Source of the DNA: an uncultured Pelagibacteraceae bacterium
GTDB taxonomy: Bacteria > Pseudomonadota > Alphaproteobacteria > Pelagibacterales > Pelagibacteraceae
Direction: 5' to 3'
DNA: 64,000 nucleotides
Assembly: GCA_902605035.1 (NCBI GenBank)
Contig: CACLBB010000004.1
Coordinates: 30,576-94,575, forward strand
How positions within the stretch are numbered: the first letter of the stretch is position 1; each line of letters opens with the position of its first letter. The notes below the pieces were generated by a model. That model was not told the DNA's origin, made no database searches, and was given only the letters and a program-made list of their open reading frames with translations. A program made the translations under genes and the position numbers. This document shows, piece by piece, positions 40,301 to 48,328 of this stretch.

Positions 40301-41864
40301 TTTGTCTAAAATAATGTGATACCGGTCTATAATGACTAGATAATACAGCAACTGGGGTATCATCTCCCATGGACCCTGAAGCTTCTTTCCCCTCTTCAGC
40401 CATCGGATGTAAGATAAGTTCTAAATCTTCAATGCTTAATCCAGATAAATATTGTCTTTTTCTTAAATCTTCTCCTTTAAACTTGGGTTGTTCATTTTCA
40501 GTCAAAATTTTTCTTTCAAGATCGACTATTTGCTTGTTATACTTTTTATAGCCTTTAGCTAAGTAGTCTTTTAACTCTTTGTCTTTAAAAAGTTTACCTT
40601 TTTTTAAATCAATAGCTATAATTTGACCAGGCCCTAGTTTACCTTTTTCAATAATATTTTCCTCAGGAATTTGAATCATGCCTGACTCTGAGCCTGCAAA
40701 AAATAAATCGTCAGACGTGATAGAATATCTAAGCGGCCTTAATCCATTTCTATCAGTAGATGCTAAAACCCACTTAGAATCAGTAGCACATACCGCTGCC
40801 GGACCATCCCAAGGTTCAATCGTGCTATTCAAAAAATTAAAAAAGTCTTGGTGGTTTTTTGGTACAGTTTTACTTCTTTTAGACCAGGCGTCTGGTATCA
40901 TCATTAATTTTATCAAGGGAGCAAGTTTGCCTGAGTGAGTTAAGAGTTCAAAAACATTATCCAAAGCGCCAGAGTCTGATGTGCTGCAAATGACTGGTTT
41001 CAAGTCCTTAACATCTTTAAATAATGGACTAGACATATCTTGCTCATGAATCTTCATCCAATTGATATTCCCCTTTAATGTATTTATTTCTCCATTATGG
41101 GCTAATGTTCTAAATGGTTGAGCTAAATCCCAACTAGGAAAAGTATTAGTTGAGTAACGCTGGTGAAAAATAGCAAATCTAGAGGTCAATTTTTCGTCAT
41201 TAAGATCTGGATAAAATTCAGCTAACATTTCTGCCAAAAACATTCCTTTATATACTATAGATCTTGAACTGAATGAGCATATGTAAAAATTTTTAAGCTG
41301 ATTTTTTCTAGCCAGTTTTTCTATTTTTTTTCTTGTTTCAAACAAATCTCTTTCTAAATCATTTGTTTTCATTTCTTCATTTTTTTTAAACATAACTTGA
41401 GCAATTTCTGGTCGACTTTGTTCAGCAGTTTTTCCTAAAACACTTGAGTTTATTGGAACTTGCCTCCATCCATAGATGTAATAATTTTGTTTAAGTAAAA
41501 TTGACTCAATTATTTCTCTACACTTTTCTTGATCACTGTAATCAGTTCTAGGTAAGAAAACCATACCAACACATATTCTTTTTTTGTCATCTAAAGTATT
41601 TCCAGTTGTTGCAATTTTTTCTTTGAAAAATTCTGGTGCAATTTCAATTTGAATACCTGCTCCATCACCTGATTTGCCATCTGCATCAACTGCTCCTCTG
41701 TGCCAAATAGCTCTCAATGCTTTGATGCCATACTCGACAATTTTTCTAGATTTTTTCCCGTTGGTCGATGCTACAACTCCTACACCACATGCATCATGTT
41801 CCATATTTTCACTGTAAGAATAATTTTCTTGTAAAACTTTTTTATTTTTTTCGTAAATATTCAT
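37368..41864 (-). CDS. gltB: Glutamate synthase (NADPH) large subunit
   Basis: GltB makes two glutamates from glutamine and 2-oxoglutarate. The 1498-residue protein has a 25-residue propeptide ending before the catalytic Cys26 (HDACGVG). It continues with a class II glutamine amidotransferase domain (about 26-430), a central domain, the FMN-binding synthase domain (about 830-1200) with GEGGEDAKRFK and the 3Fe-4S cysteines in CIMVRQCHSNTCPVGVC, and the C-terminal GXGXG beta-helix (about 1250-1430). It lies 3 bases downstream of gltD, the reverse of some gltB-gltD operons. Confidence 0.97.
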   Translation of the reverse strand: MNIYEKNKKVLQENYSYSENMEHDACGVGVVASTNGKKSRKIVEYGIKALRAIWHRGAVDADGKSGDGAGIQIEIAPEFFKEKIATTGNTLDDKKRICVGMVFLPRTDYSDQEKCREIIESILLKQNYYIYGWRQVPINSSVLGKTAEQSRPEIAQVMFKKNEEMKTNDLERDLFETRKKIEKLARKNQLKNFYICSFSSRSIVYKGMFLAEMLAEFYPDLNDEKLTSRFAIFHQRYSTNTFPSWDLAQPFRTLAHNGEINTLKGNINWMKIHEQDMSSPLFKDVKDLKPVICSTSDSGALDNVFELLTHSGKLAPLIKLMMIPDAWSKRSKTVPKNHQDFFNFLNSTIEPWDGPAAVCATDSKWVLASTDRNGLRPLRYSITSDDLFFAGSESGMIQIPEENIIEKGKLGPGQIIAIDLKKGKLFKDKELKDYLAKGYKKYNKQIVDLERKILTENEQPKFKGEDLRKRQYLSGLSIEDLELILHPMAEEGKEASGSMGDDTPVAVLSSHYRPVSHYFRQNFSQVTNPPIDSLRENKVMSLKTRFGNLGNILDFDNLTEEDIFVLDSPILTNSQFKKFNKIFSKKIKIIDCTFEVNSSLKTRLELIREECETAVREGSSVIILSDKEISDKKASIPSILSVGAVHSHLVKNGLRGYCSLNVECSDALDTHSFAVLIGVGATTINPYLAIDSIHQRFEKKLFGKSDFENCILKYKNSIDAGLLKILSKMGISVISSYRGGCNFEAVGLSRAIVSDYFPGMLSRISGIGVSGIEEKIKKLHDKFSKKNIYTLPIGGLYRYRKSGEDHQYQGNLIHLLQNAVGKGSYELYKQYSKGIQSLPPINLRDLLKFKENKKLININEVEPVNEILKRFGSGSMSHGALSAEAHEVLAIGMNRIQGASCSGEGGEDAKRFKTLPNGDSANSRVKQIASARFGVTVDYLNNANEIEIKMAQGAKPGEGGQLPGFKVTKEIARLRHSTPGVTLISPPPHHDIYSIEDLAQLIYDLKQVNPKARVSVKLVASTGIGTIAAGVAKAKADIILISGHSGGTGASPQTSIKYAGVPWEMGLTEANQILTLNNLRHKVTLKTDGGLKTGRDIVIAAMMGAEEYGLGTSSLVAMGCIMVRQCHSNTCPVGVCSQDKKLRDKFTGTPEKVVNLFTFVAQEVREILASLGYKSINEIIGRTDLLSQVNKGSPNLDDLDLNPLLVQTDPGENPRFCKEKIINPVPETLDEKIWSDIKDKIITSERNSFEYNTQNTFRSVGTRLSHYVYKKYGHNQLVTDTIEIKLHGSAGQSLGAFLTKGIKLIVEGDSNDYVGKGLSGGTIVVYPPKKSKLISKENTIIGNTVLYGATSGKLFASGQAGERFAVRNSGGQAVIEGCGAHGCEYMTGGTAIILGQVGDNFGAGMTGGMAFVYDHKNNFENFANPSSIIWQLIETDYWKHFLKDNLKEFFAETNSLVAKKILQNFNEEIKKFKQVCPIEMLDKLDNPISLTQPVKKVS

Positions 41865-41867
41865 AAA

Positions 41868-43307
41868 TTATGCAGCTTTTATTTTTTTCTCAGCTTTGTT
41901 TTGAAGATATTTTTCAATCTGTATAGCTGCGTCTCTTCCATCTCTAATTGCCCAGACAACTAAAGATGCACCTCTTACAATATCTCCTGCAGCAAAAACT
42001 CCTTTCAGATTGGTTTGCATTGTCTTTAAATCTATCTTAATTGTTCCCCATCTAGATACTGTTAGATCCTCAGCGCCAAAAAGTTTTGGTAAATTTTCTG
42101 GATCGAAACCTAATGATTTAATAACTAAGTCTGCAGACACTTTAAACTCTGACCCATTTTGAATTATTGGCTTTTTTCTCCCAGAAGAATCAGGTTCTCC
42201 TAGAATAATTTTATTTACTTCCACTTCTGATACTTTTTTTTCACCAATAAATCTTTTAGGACTAGTGAGCCAAATAAACTCTACACCTTCCTCTTCTGCA
42301 TTACCAACTTCCCTAGCAGATCCTGGCATATTTTTTTTATCTCTTCTATATAAACATTTTACTGATTTTGCTTTTTGCCTTACTGCAGTTCTAACACAGT
42401 CCATCGCTGTATCTCCTCCACCAATAACAACAATATTTTTTCCTTCGGCATTTAAAGTTCCATTGTCAAATAATTCTACTTTATCACCCAGTCCTTTTCT
42501 ATTTGAAGCCGTTAAAAAATCCATTGCAGGAAAAATATTGTTTAAGCTTTGCCCAGGCACATCTATTTCCCTTGGTTTATAAACTCCTGTTGCTACCAAG
42601 ATTGCATCATGTTTCTCTTTTAATTGGTAAAGCGTTTTGTCCCTTCCAACCTCAAAATTTTGAACAAACTTAATCCCACTTTCTTTCAAAAGATTTGTTC
42701 TTCTTTCTACTACCGACTTTTCCAATTTAAAATTTGGAATACCATAAATTAGTAAACCTCCAGGTCTATCGTATCTATCGTAAATTGTAACTTGGTAGCC
42801 AGATCTTCTTAATTCCTCAGCACAAGCCATACCCGCGGGGCCTGCTCCAATAATTCCTACAGATTGTGCTAGCTCTTTTTTAACTTGCACAGGTTTTACC
42901 CAACCTTTTTCCCAAGCAGTGTCCGTAATAAATTTTTCAATTGAACCTATAGTAACAGTTCCATGACCAGATTGTTCGATCACACAGTTTCCTTCACAAA
43001 GCCTATCTTGCGGACAAATTCTTCCACAAACTTCAGGCATGTTATTTGTGCTTTGAGAAACTTCATAAGCTTCTTGTAATCTTCCCTCGGCTGTTAATTT
43101 TAACCAATCTGGTATATTGTTGCTTAAGGGGCAGTGTATTTGGCAGAAAGGTACACCACATTGAGAACATCTACTTGATTGTTCTTTAGCTTTTCCACTA
43201 ATAAACTCATTGTAGATTTCATTAAAATCACCACTCCTATTTTTCACATCTCTTTTAGGAGGTAGCTCCTTTTTTAATCCTACAAACTGAAGCATTTTTT
43301 TTTTCAT
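41868..43307 (-). CDS. gltD: Glutamate synthase (NADPH) small subunit
   Basis: GltD feeds electrons from NADPH to GltB. The 479-residue protein has the N-terminal 4Fe-4S cysteines CSQCGVPFCQIHCPLSNN and CGRICPQDRLCEGNCV. The FAD-binding GIIGAGPAGMACAEELRRSG follows, then the NADPH-binding VVIGGGDTAMDCVRTAV and the second FAD motif AAGDIVRGASLVV. All domains are present. It heads the gltD-gltB-SDR run, and three palindromes lie in its upstream region shared with uppP. Confidence 0.97.
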   Translation of the reverse strand: MKKKMLQFVGLKKELPPKRDVKNRSGDFNEIYNEFISGKAKEQSSRCSQCGVPFCQIHCPLSNNIPDWLKLTAEGRLQEAYEVSQSTNNMPEVCGRICPQDRLCEGNCVIEQSGHGTVTIGSIEKFITDTAWEKGWVKPVQVKKELAQSVGIIGAGPAGMACAEELRRSGYQVTIYDRYDRPGGLLIYGIPNFKLEKSVVERRTNLLKESGIKFVQNFEVGRDKTLYQLKEKHDAILVATGVYKPREIDVPGQSLNNIFPAMDFLTASNRKGLGDKVELFDNGTLNAEGKNIVVIGGGDTAMDCVRTAVRQKAKSVKCLYRRDKKNMPGSAREVGNAEEEGVEFIWLTSPKRFIGEKKVSEVEVNKIILGEPDSSGRKKPIIQNGSEFKVSADLVIKSLGFDPENLPKLFGAEDLTVSRWGTIKIDLKTMQTNLKGVFAAGDIVRGASLVVWAIRDGRDAAIQIEKYLQNKAEKKIKAA

Positions 43308-43355
43308 AAATTCTTCGAAAATTAATCGAAAATACCAGAAATGTGTAGCATATTT

Positions 43356-43374
43356 AGGTAAGTAAAACTTACCT
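43356..43374. promoter_or_regulatory. Perfect 8-bp inverted repeat upstream of gltD
   Basis: AGGTAAGT (43356-43363) and ACTTACCT (43367-43374) flank a 3-base AAA centre, 49-67 bases before the gltD start. On the plus strand it is followed by a short TTT only, and no plus-strand gene ends there, so a terminator is unlikely. It may be an operator or a hairpin in the gltD leader. Confidence 0.55.
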
Positions 43375-43411
43375 TTTATTGTAAAAACCCTTAATTTAAG
43401 TGAATAATTAC

Positions 43412-43428
43412 TGCATACCTGTTATGCA
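43412..43428. promoter_or_regulatory. 17-bp dyad, operator-like (NtrC-type spacing)
   Basis: TGCATACCTGTTATGCA is a perfect 6-bp inverted repeat with a 5-base centre. It starts and ends with TGCA over 17 bp, the same size and ends as NtrC-family enhancer sites, though the inner bases differ. It lies just upstream of the uppP -35 and about 105 bp upstream of gltD. A link to nitrogen control of gltBD is inference. Confidence 0.5.
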
Positions 43429-43430
43429 TT

Positions 43431-43458
43431 TTGACGTCATTAAATGAACAAGCATAAT
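43431..43458 (+). promoter_or_regulatory. Sigma70-type promoter for uppP
   Basis: TTGACG (43431-43436) and CATAAT (43453-43458) are separated by 16 bases and lie 15 bases before the uppP ATG. Transcription would start about 8 bases before the ATG, so the mRNA would be nearly leaderless. The -35 lies within the palindrome TGACGTCA (43432-43439). Confidence 0.6.
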
Positions 43459-43472
43459 TATTAAAAAATAAT

Positions 43473-44231
43473 ATGATTGAAATATTAATTTTATCTTTTG
43501 TTCAAGGGATCACTGAATTTATTCCAATTAGTTCTTCTTCTCACCTCATCATAATATCGGAGTATTTTAATTTCGATAATCAAAAATTAGAGATTGATGT
43601 TGGTTTACATATTGGTTCTTTTTTTGCCGTCATAATTTTTTTTAGAGAGGATATATTTAGCTTTATTAAAAATAAGAATCTTTTTCTTAAAATAATAGTA
43701 GGTTCCATACCAGTGATGATTGTAGGATATTTATTGATTAAATTTGATTTAATTAATCAAATTAGAAATATAAAAATTATTGGATGGACAACTCTAATTT
43801 TTGGTTTATTACTTTATATCAGTGATAAATTTGGTATTAATCATAATATTGAATCAAATTTTAAATTCAGAACAGCTTTGTTTATTGGATTAATGCAAAT
43901 TTTATCTTTAGTACCAGGAGTTAGTAGATCAGGAATATGTATTACCGGGGCTCGCTTCTTAAAATATTCAAGATATGACTCTGCTAAAATTTCATTTTTA
44001 TTATCAATACCTACTTTAGGTGCGGTATCTATTTATGGATTGGATAAACTAATTCAAACAGAGAGTCTAGATTTTTCATTTTTTATTGTATTATCAATAG
44101 CTTTCTCATTTTTTTTTTCATATATTACCATAAAATATTTTTTAGAATACATTAAAAACTTTAGCCTCAATATTTTTGTAATTTATAGGATTATTCTTGG
44201 AACTATTTTATTACTTATAGCTTATTTATAA
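43473..44231 (+). CDS. uppP: Undecaprenyl-diphosphatase UppP
   Basis: UppP (BacA) dephosphorylates undecaprenyl pyrophosphate to recycle the lipid carrier for peptidoglycan. The 252-residue membrane protein has the catalytic QGITEFIPISSSSHLII near the N-terminus, with Glu15 and the Ser cluster, and the second catalytic motif LVPGVSRSGICITGAR. About eight hydrophobic helices are visible. Length is typical (250-275). It has its own promoter and is followed by a non-coding stretch and tRNA-Arg on the other strand. Confidence 0.95.
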   Translation: MIEILILSFVQGITEFIPISSSSHLIIISEYFNFDNQKLEIDVGLHIGSFFAVIIFFREDIFSFIKNKNLFLKIIVGSIPVMIVGYLLIKFDLINQIRNIKIIGWTTLIFGLLLYISDKFGINHNIESNFKFRTALFIGLMQILSLVPGVSRSGICITGARFLKYSRYDSAKISFLLSIPTLGAVSIYGLDKLIQTESLDFSFFIVLSIAFSFFFSYITIKYFLEYIKNFSLNIFVIYRIILGTILLLIAYL

Positions 44232-44367
44232 AATAAACGTTAATAATAAAATTATAAAAAAAACGATTAAAAAAAAAACTACTACACTTTTCTGAAGCGA
44301 TAAATTTAAAAAAAGTTTCATAAAGATTAATTATAACTAAATTCAATATCTTTCAATATTTTAATAT
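44232..44367. other. AT-rich non-coding stretch after uppP
   Basis: No reading frame, strong hairpin or T-run terminator is evident here. It separates the convergent uppP and tRNA-Arg. Confidence 0.4.
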
Positions 44368-44444
44368 TGGTGCGCCTGCTAGGATTTGAACCCAGAACCT
44401 CCTGGTCCGTAGCCAAGCGCTCTATCCAGTTGAGCTACAGGCGC
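44368..44444 (-). tRNA. tRNA-Arg (anticodon ACG)
   Basis: On the minus strand a 77-nt tRNA folds with acceptor stem GCGCCTG/CAGGCGC, a D arm with GCTC/GAGC, an anticodon stem CTTGG/CCAGG around loop CTACGGA (anticodon ACG, probably edited to ICG), T arm CTGGG-TTCAAAT-CCTAG (one weak pair), discriminator A and encoded CCA. It stands alone between uppP and the O-antigen ligase-like gene. Confidence 0.96.
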
Positions 44445-44516
44445 TATTATCGTAAAAGTAAGTTTATCATAAAAAGAAATTTGCATTTGTTCAAATCAAA
44501 TTATACATAATATAAT

Positions 44517-45878
44517 ATGAAATTATTTATGCTTAATAAATTTAAAGCCCTTAATATTTACAACACACTTACTTTATTAATTGCAATAATACCATTTAGT
44601 TTTATAGCAGGCAATCTAGTTTTGAATTTAAATATAGTTATTCTAATAATTATTGCCTTAATAACTTTCAGAGGAAAAATATTCAAATTTAAATATGATT
44701 TAATAGATAAATTAATTTTAGTTTTCTTTGCATACATTATTTCAATTTCATTAATAAATTTTTTTTCAAATTTATCAGAAAATAATAACGATCTCGATTT
44801 AATGATTCTAAAAAAATCATTTTTTTATTTGAGATTTTTGATTTTATATTTTGTTATAAGATATCTTCTAAGGGAAAATAAAATTAATTTCAAAGTTTTA
44901 TTTTTTTCAGCTTCAATTTGTTGTTTATTCGTTTGCTTAGACATAATTTATCAATATTTTTTCGGTTTCGATATTTTTGGCATTGAATACGTTGACAGAA
45001 GAAGAATGTCTGGTCCATTTGGAGATGAATTAATTGCTGGTTCTTATATACAGAGATTTTCTTTATTCTTAATTTTTTCAGTTTTTTTAATTGAAAGGGT
45101 AAAAAACAAAAAAATTCACTTTTTATTAATATCAAATATAATTTTATTATTAATATTTTCCATAATTTTATCAGGAAATAGAATGCCTTTAATTCTTTTA
45201 TTGTTTACTTTTTCCTTAATCTTTATTGTAGAAAATTATTTAAGAAAATTTTTTATACCCTTTATTATTATTTCTATAATTTCGTTTTTATCAGTCTATA
45301 ATTTTAATCAGAGTTACAAAAAACATATAAACCGTTATTACGATCGTGTAACAGAATTTGTTATTTTTTTTTCCGATATCTATTCAAAAGACAAAGAAAC
45401 AAAGAATAGATACGATAGTAAAAGATACGTAATAAATATTAACGGTAAAAAAGTCCAAATACCAAATGTGTACGTTAAAGAATTTGAAGCTGGTTATAAA
45501 ACTTGGCTTTTAAATAAATTTGTAGGTGATGGCGTTAAATCTTTTAAAAAAAATTGTCAAATGACGAATGTAATAAATTGTGGTCCACATCCTCATAATT
45601 ATTATCTAGAAATTCTAGCTGATTTAGGATTAGTTGGGCTTATACTATTGTTGTTAATTTCCTTTATTTCAATTTACAAGTCTTTAAAGATGAAATTCTC
45701 TTATTTAGACAAAAGATATCAATACTTTATAACTCCTTTTATTTTTTTGTTTTTTGTGGAAATCTTTCCCATTAGAACGACTGGTAGTTTTTTTTCTACA
45801 GGAAATGCAACATATTTTTTCTTAATATTGTCTATATTAATTGCTTTATCTAAAAAAGAATTTAAGATTAGGGTTTAA
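44517..45878 (+). CDS. O-antigen ligase (WaaL/Wzy)-like membrane protein
   Basis: A 453-residue protein with about 10-12 hydrophobic helices and one large periplasmic loop (about residues 265-365). The loop contains CGPHPHNYYLEILADLGLVG, the Wzy_C family motif HPHNxYLxxLaexGlvG, followed by more helices. Proteins of this family ligate or polymerise O-antigen or other glycans on lipid carriers in the periplasm. Whether it is a ligase or a polymerase cannot be decided. It overlaps the thiolase start by one base. Confidence 0.85.
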   Translation: MKLFMLNKFKALNIYNTLTLLIAIIPFSFIAGNLVLNLNIVILIIIALITFRGKIFKFKYDLIDKLILVFFAYIISISLINFFSNLSENNNDLDLMILKKSFFYLRFLILYFVIRYLLRENKINFKVLFFSASICCLFVCLDIIYQYFFGFDIFGIEYVDRRRMSGPFGDELIAGSYIQRFSLFLIFSVFLIERVKNKKIHFLLISNIILLLIFSIILSGNRMPLILLLFTFSLIFIVENYLRKFFIPFIIISIISFLSVYNFNQSYKKHINRYYDRVTEFVIFFSDIYSKDKETKNRYDSKRYVININGKKVQIPNVYVKEFEAGYKTWLLNKFVGDGVKSFKKNCQMTNVINCGPHPHNYYLEILADLGLVGLILLLLISFISIYKSLKMKFSYLDKRYQYFITPFIFLFFVEIFPIRTTGSFFSTGNATYFFLILSILIALSKKEFKIRV

Positions 45879-47056
45879 TGGATCACAATAAAATTGTAAT
45901 AACGTCAGCGGTAAGAACAGCAGTGGGTACTTTAGGTAAGGCTTTAAAAAATATTCCCGCAGAGTCTCTCGGGTCTGCAGTAATTTCCGAGGTGTTAAAA
46001 AAATCTAAATTAAAAGAAAATGACGTAGACGAGGTAATTTTAGGGCAAGTCTTAACTGCAGGAACAGGTCAAAATCCTGCAAGACAAGCATCAATGAAAT
46101 CTGGGATACCCAAAGAAAAACCAGCTTATTTGGTAAATCAAGTTTGCGGTTCAGGTTTAAGATCAGTAGCTTCGGCATTTCAAAGTATTAAATCTAAAGA
46201 CTCAAAAATTATTATTGCTGGAGGACAAGAAAATATGTCTCAAGCTCCTCATGCTATTCACTTAAGAGATGGAAAAAAATTAGGTGATACTGAAATAATA
46301 GACACAATGATTAAGGATGGTTTGTGGGATGCATTTCATGGATATCATATGGGTGTGACAGCTGAAAACGTAGCTACAAAGTTTCAAGTAACTAGGGAAG
46401 ACCAAGACTCCTTTGCTTTAAGATCTCAAGAGAAAGCTTTAGACGCTCAAAAAAAAAATAAATTTAAAGATGAAATAATCAATATTAAAATTAAATCGAA
46501 AAAAAATGAAATTAATTTTTTAAAAGATGAGCATCCAAGAGATGGAATTAATCTTGATGCACTTTCGAGATTAAAACCAGTTTTTAAAAAAGATGGGACT
46601 GTAACAGCTGGTAATGCTTCAGGTATAAATGATGGAGCTGCTGCGGTTGCTCTTATGACAAACGATGAGGCTGAAAAAAAAAACCTACGAAAACTTGTAT
46701 CAATAAAGTCTTGGGCAAGTTGCGGAGTAGATCCTGCTGTAATGGGGACTGGGCCAATCCCGGCTTCTAAAAAAGCCTTAGAAATAGCTGGATGGTCTGT
46801 AAAAGATGTAGACTTATTTGAATTTAATGAAGCATTTGCTGCTCAAAGTATTGCAGTTTTGAGAACGCTTTCTGTTCCAGAAGAAAAAGTAAATGTCAAT
46901 GGAGGTGCAATAGCCTTGGGGCATCCAATAGGAGCTTCTGGCACTAGAATACTTGTAACTCTCATTCATGAAATGATAAGAAGAGATGTAAAAAAAGGAT
47001 TAGCGTCATTGTGTATCGGTGGAGGAATGGGTATTGCAATGTGCATTGAAAGATAA
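45878..47056 (+). CDS. Acetyl-CoA acetyltransferase (thiolase)
   Basis: A 392-residue thiolase with all active-site motifs: the nucleophile Cys in NQVCGSGLRSV, AGGQENMSQAPH, FNEAFAAQSI, the His in NGGAIALGHPIGASG, and the second Cys in GGGMGIAMCIER. It condenses two acetyl-CoA to acetoacetyl-CoA or runs the reverse reaction. The biosynthetic type (AtoB/PhaA/PhbA) fits length and motifs. No phaB or phaC lies nearby. It begins inside the stop of the upstream gene (TAATG). Confidence 0.95.
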   Translation: MDHNKIVITSAVRTAVGTLGKALKNIPAESLGSAVISEVLKKSKLKENDVDEVILGQVLTAGTGQNPARQASMKSGIPKEKPAYLVNQVCGSGLRSVASAFQSIKSKDSKIIIAGGQENMSQAPHAIHLRDGKKLGDTEIIDTMIKDGLWDAFHGYHMGVTAENVATKFQVTREDQDSFALRSQEKALDAQKKNKFKDEIINIKIKSKKNEINFLKDEHPRDGINLDALSRLKPVFKKDGTVTAGNASGINDGAAAVALMTNDEAEKKNLRKLVSIKSWASCGVDPAVMGTGPIPASKKALEIAGWSVKDVDLFEFNEAFAAQSIAVLRTLSVPEEKVNVNGGAIALGHPIGASGTRILVTLIHEMIRRDVKKGLASLCIGGGMGIAMCIER

Positions 47057-47190
47057 TGGAAATATCGAAACCTTATAAAGGAAAAAAGAAACGTAAATTA
47101 AAAAAGATGCCATTTACTGTAAAAGGCTACATTCTTTATTACGCCTTTTTTTGGATATTAATTATTTCTATTTATTTAGCTTACTACTAA
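47056..47190 (+). CDS. 44-residue cationic single-pass membrane protein
   Basis: A short frame whose ATG shares a base with the thiolase stop (TAATG), the same coupling seen at many real gene pairs here. The first 18 residues are very basic (GKKKRKLKK), followed by a hydrophobic helix (about residues 22-44, with YILYYAFFWILIISIYLAYY). It ends five bases before the deacetylase ATG at 47196. Gene-to-gene packing and the clean pattern of basic head plus helix suggest a real microprotein. No family is recognised. Confidence 0.6.
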   Translation: MEISKPYKGKKKRKLKKMPFTVKGYILYYAFFWILIISIYLAYY

Positions 47191-47195
47191 ATCCA

Positions 47196-48089
47196 ATGCA
47201 AATTCCAATTGTTAATCATCCAGATTACGTTGCTAAAATTAATGACGACAACAAATTTCCAATAAAAAAATTTGGCGCCCTTGCGAAACACTTGCTTAAA
47301 TCTGGAGTAGTAAAAAATTTTCATATTCCTAAAGAGTGTTCAACAGAAACTATGCAAACTTCACATTCTTTAAAATATATAAATGATATAAGAAATAAAA
47401 CCTTAGATATTAGGGCACAAAAAAAAATTGGTTTTCCGATTAATGATAGTGTGGTTAGAAGATCATTTGTTGCTACAGGAGGTACAGTCCTTGCAAGCAA
47501 GTTAGCTTTGGAGTCAAAAATTGCGTGCAATACTGCGGGCGGTAGTCACCACGCTACCTTTGATAGCGGTGCAGGATATTGTGTATTTAATGATGTGGCT
47601 GTAGCGGCAAATTATTTGAAAAGAAATAATTTTGCTAAAAAAATTCTTATTCTAGATTTAGATGTTCATCAAGGCAACGGTAACTCTGAAATTTTTAAAA
47701 ATGACAATGATGTTTTTACTTTTAGCATGCACTGTGCATCAAATTATCCTGCAAAAAAATCTAAGAGCAATCTTGATATTGAGCTCGCTGAAAATATGGA
47801 AGATACAGAATATATAAATATACTTAATGCGAATTTAAAAAATCTTAATAAAAATTCTTTTGACTTCGTGTTTTACATCGCTGGTGTTGATATCCATTTT
47901 GAAGATAGGTTAGGAAAACTTAAAATTACAGATGAGGGAATTAATAAAAGAGATCAAATTGTAATTGAAAACTTTTATAAAAAAAATATCCCTTTATGTG
48001 GAGTACTTGGTGGAGGTTATAATAAAAGCTTTGACAAACTCGTTGAACTTCATTCTATGCTTCACAAAAATTGTGCAAAAATTATTTAG
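47196..48089 (+). CDS. Histone deacetylase-family (acetoin utilisation/amine deacetylase-like) enzyme
   Basis: A 297-residue zinc deacetylase of the arginase/HDAC fold. Motifs include AGGSHHATFDSGAGYCVFND (paired active-site His), the metal ligands in ILDLDVHQGNGN, a second Asp in IAGVDIHFEDRLGKL, and GVLGGGY. The start is ATG 47196 (MQIPIVNHPDY); an upstream TTG at 47151 would add unlike sequence overlapping the small gene before it. Bacterial members deacetylate polyamines, small acylated amines or proteins. The substrate is unknown. Confidence 0.9.
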   Translation: MQIPIVNHPDYVAKINDDNKFPIKKFGALAKHLLKSGVVKNFHIPKECSTETMQTSHSLKYINDIRNKTLDIRAQKKIGFPINDSVVRRSFVATGGTVLASKLALESKIACNTAGGSHHATFDSGAGYCVFNDVAVAANYLKRNNFAKKILILDLDVHQGNGNSEIFKNDNDVFTFSMHCASNYPAKKSKSNLDIELAENMEDTEYINILNANLKNLNKNSFDFVFYIAGVDIHFEDRLGKLKITDEGINKRDQIVIENFYKKNIPLCGVLGGGYNKSFDKLVELHSMLHKNCAKII

Positions 48090-48202
48090 TTATAAATTTT
48101 TCGTCTTGAAAGATATTTTTTAAGTAAGATTTTTTGAACCAAAAAATCATTTTTAAGGTTCAAATCCTTTTTTTTAAAAAGTCTGCTAATAATCCATTTC
48201 AT
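48086..48202 (-). CDS. Possible 38-residue basic microprotein
   Basis: A minus-strand frame from ATG 48202 gives 38 residues, rich in Lys, Arg, Leu and Ile, starting MKWIISRLFKKKDLNLKN. It overlaps the end of the deacetylase gene by four bases on the opposite strand. No ribosome site is clear. It could be real or chance; AT-rich DNA makes Lys-rich frames common. Confidence 0.25.
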   Translation of the reverse strand: MKWIISRLFKKKDLNLKNDFLVQKILLKKYLSRRKIYN

Positions 48203-48243
48203 AACTTTATTTTCTAATTTTTATTGGCCAAAAAAGGAGATAA

Positions 48244-48297
48244 ATGTGTCAAAAAATGATCTTAATAACTAATTGCTTCAATTTTTGCATTTATTAA
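48244..48297 (+). CDS. Possible 17-residue leader peptide upstream of aceE
   Basis: ATG 48244 follows a good ribosome site (AAAGGAGA at 48233-48240, 3 bases of spacing) in a genome where such sites are scarce. The frame encodes MCQKMILITNCFNFCIY and stops 31 bases before the aceE ATG. An overlapping GTG frame (48246) also follows the same site. It may be a leader peptide or a decayed start; the three Cys are notable. Confidence 0.3.
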   Translation: MCQKMILITNCFNFCIY

Positions 48298-48328
48298 TTG
48301 ATAAATATTTAATAAATTCTAACTTGAT

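Noticed and set aside
43356-43374. Palindrome upstream of gltD as a terminator for a plus-strand gene
   Set aside because: No plus-strand gene ends before it, and the T-run is only three to four bases.
48155-48169. T-arm-like sequence AAGGTTCAAATCCTT as part of a tRNA
   Set aside because: No acceptor, D or anticodon arm can be paired around it on either strand.
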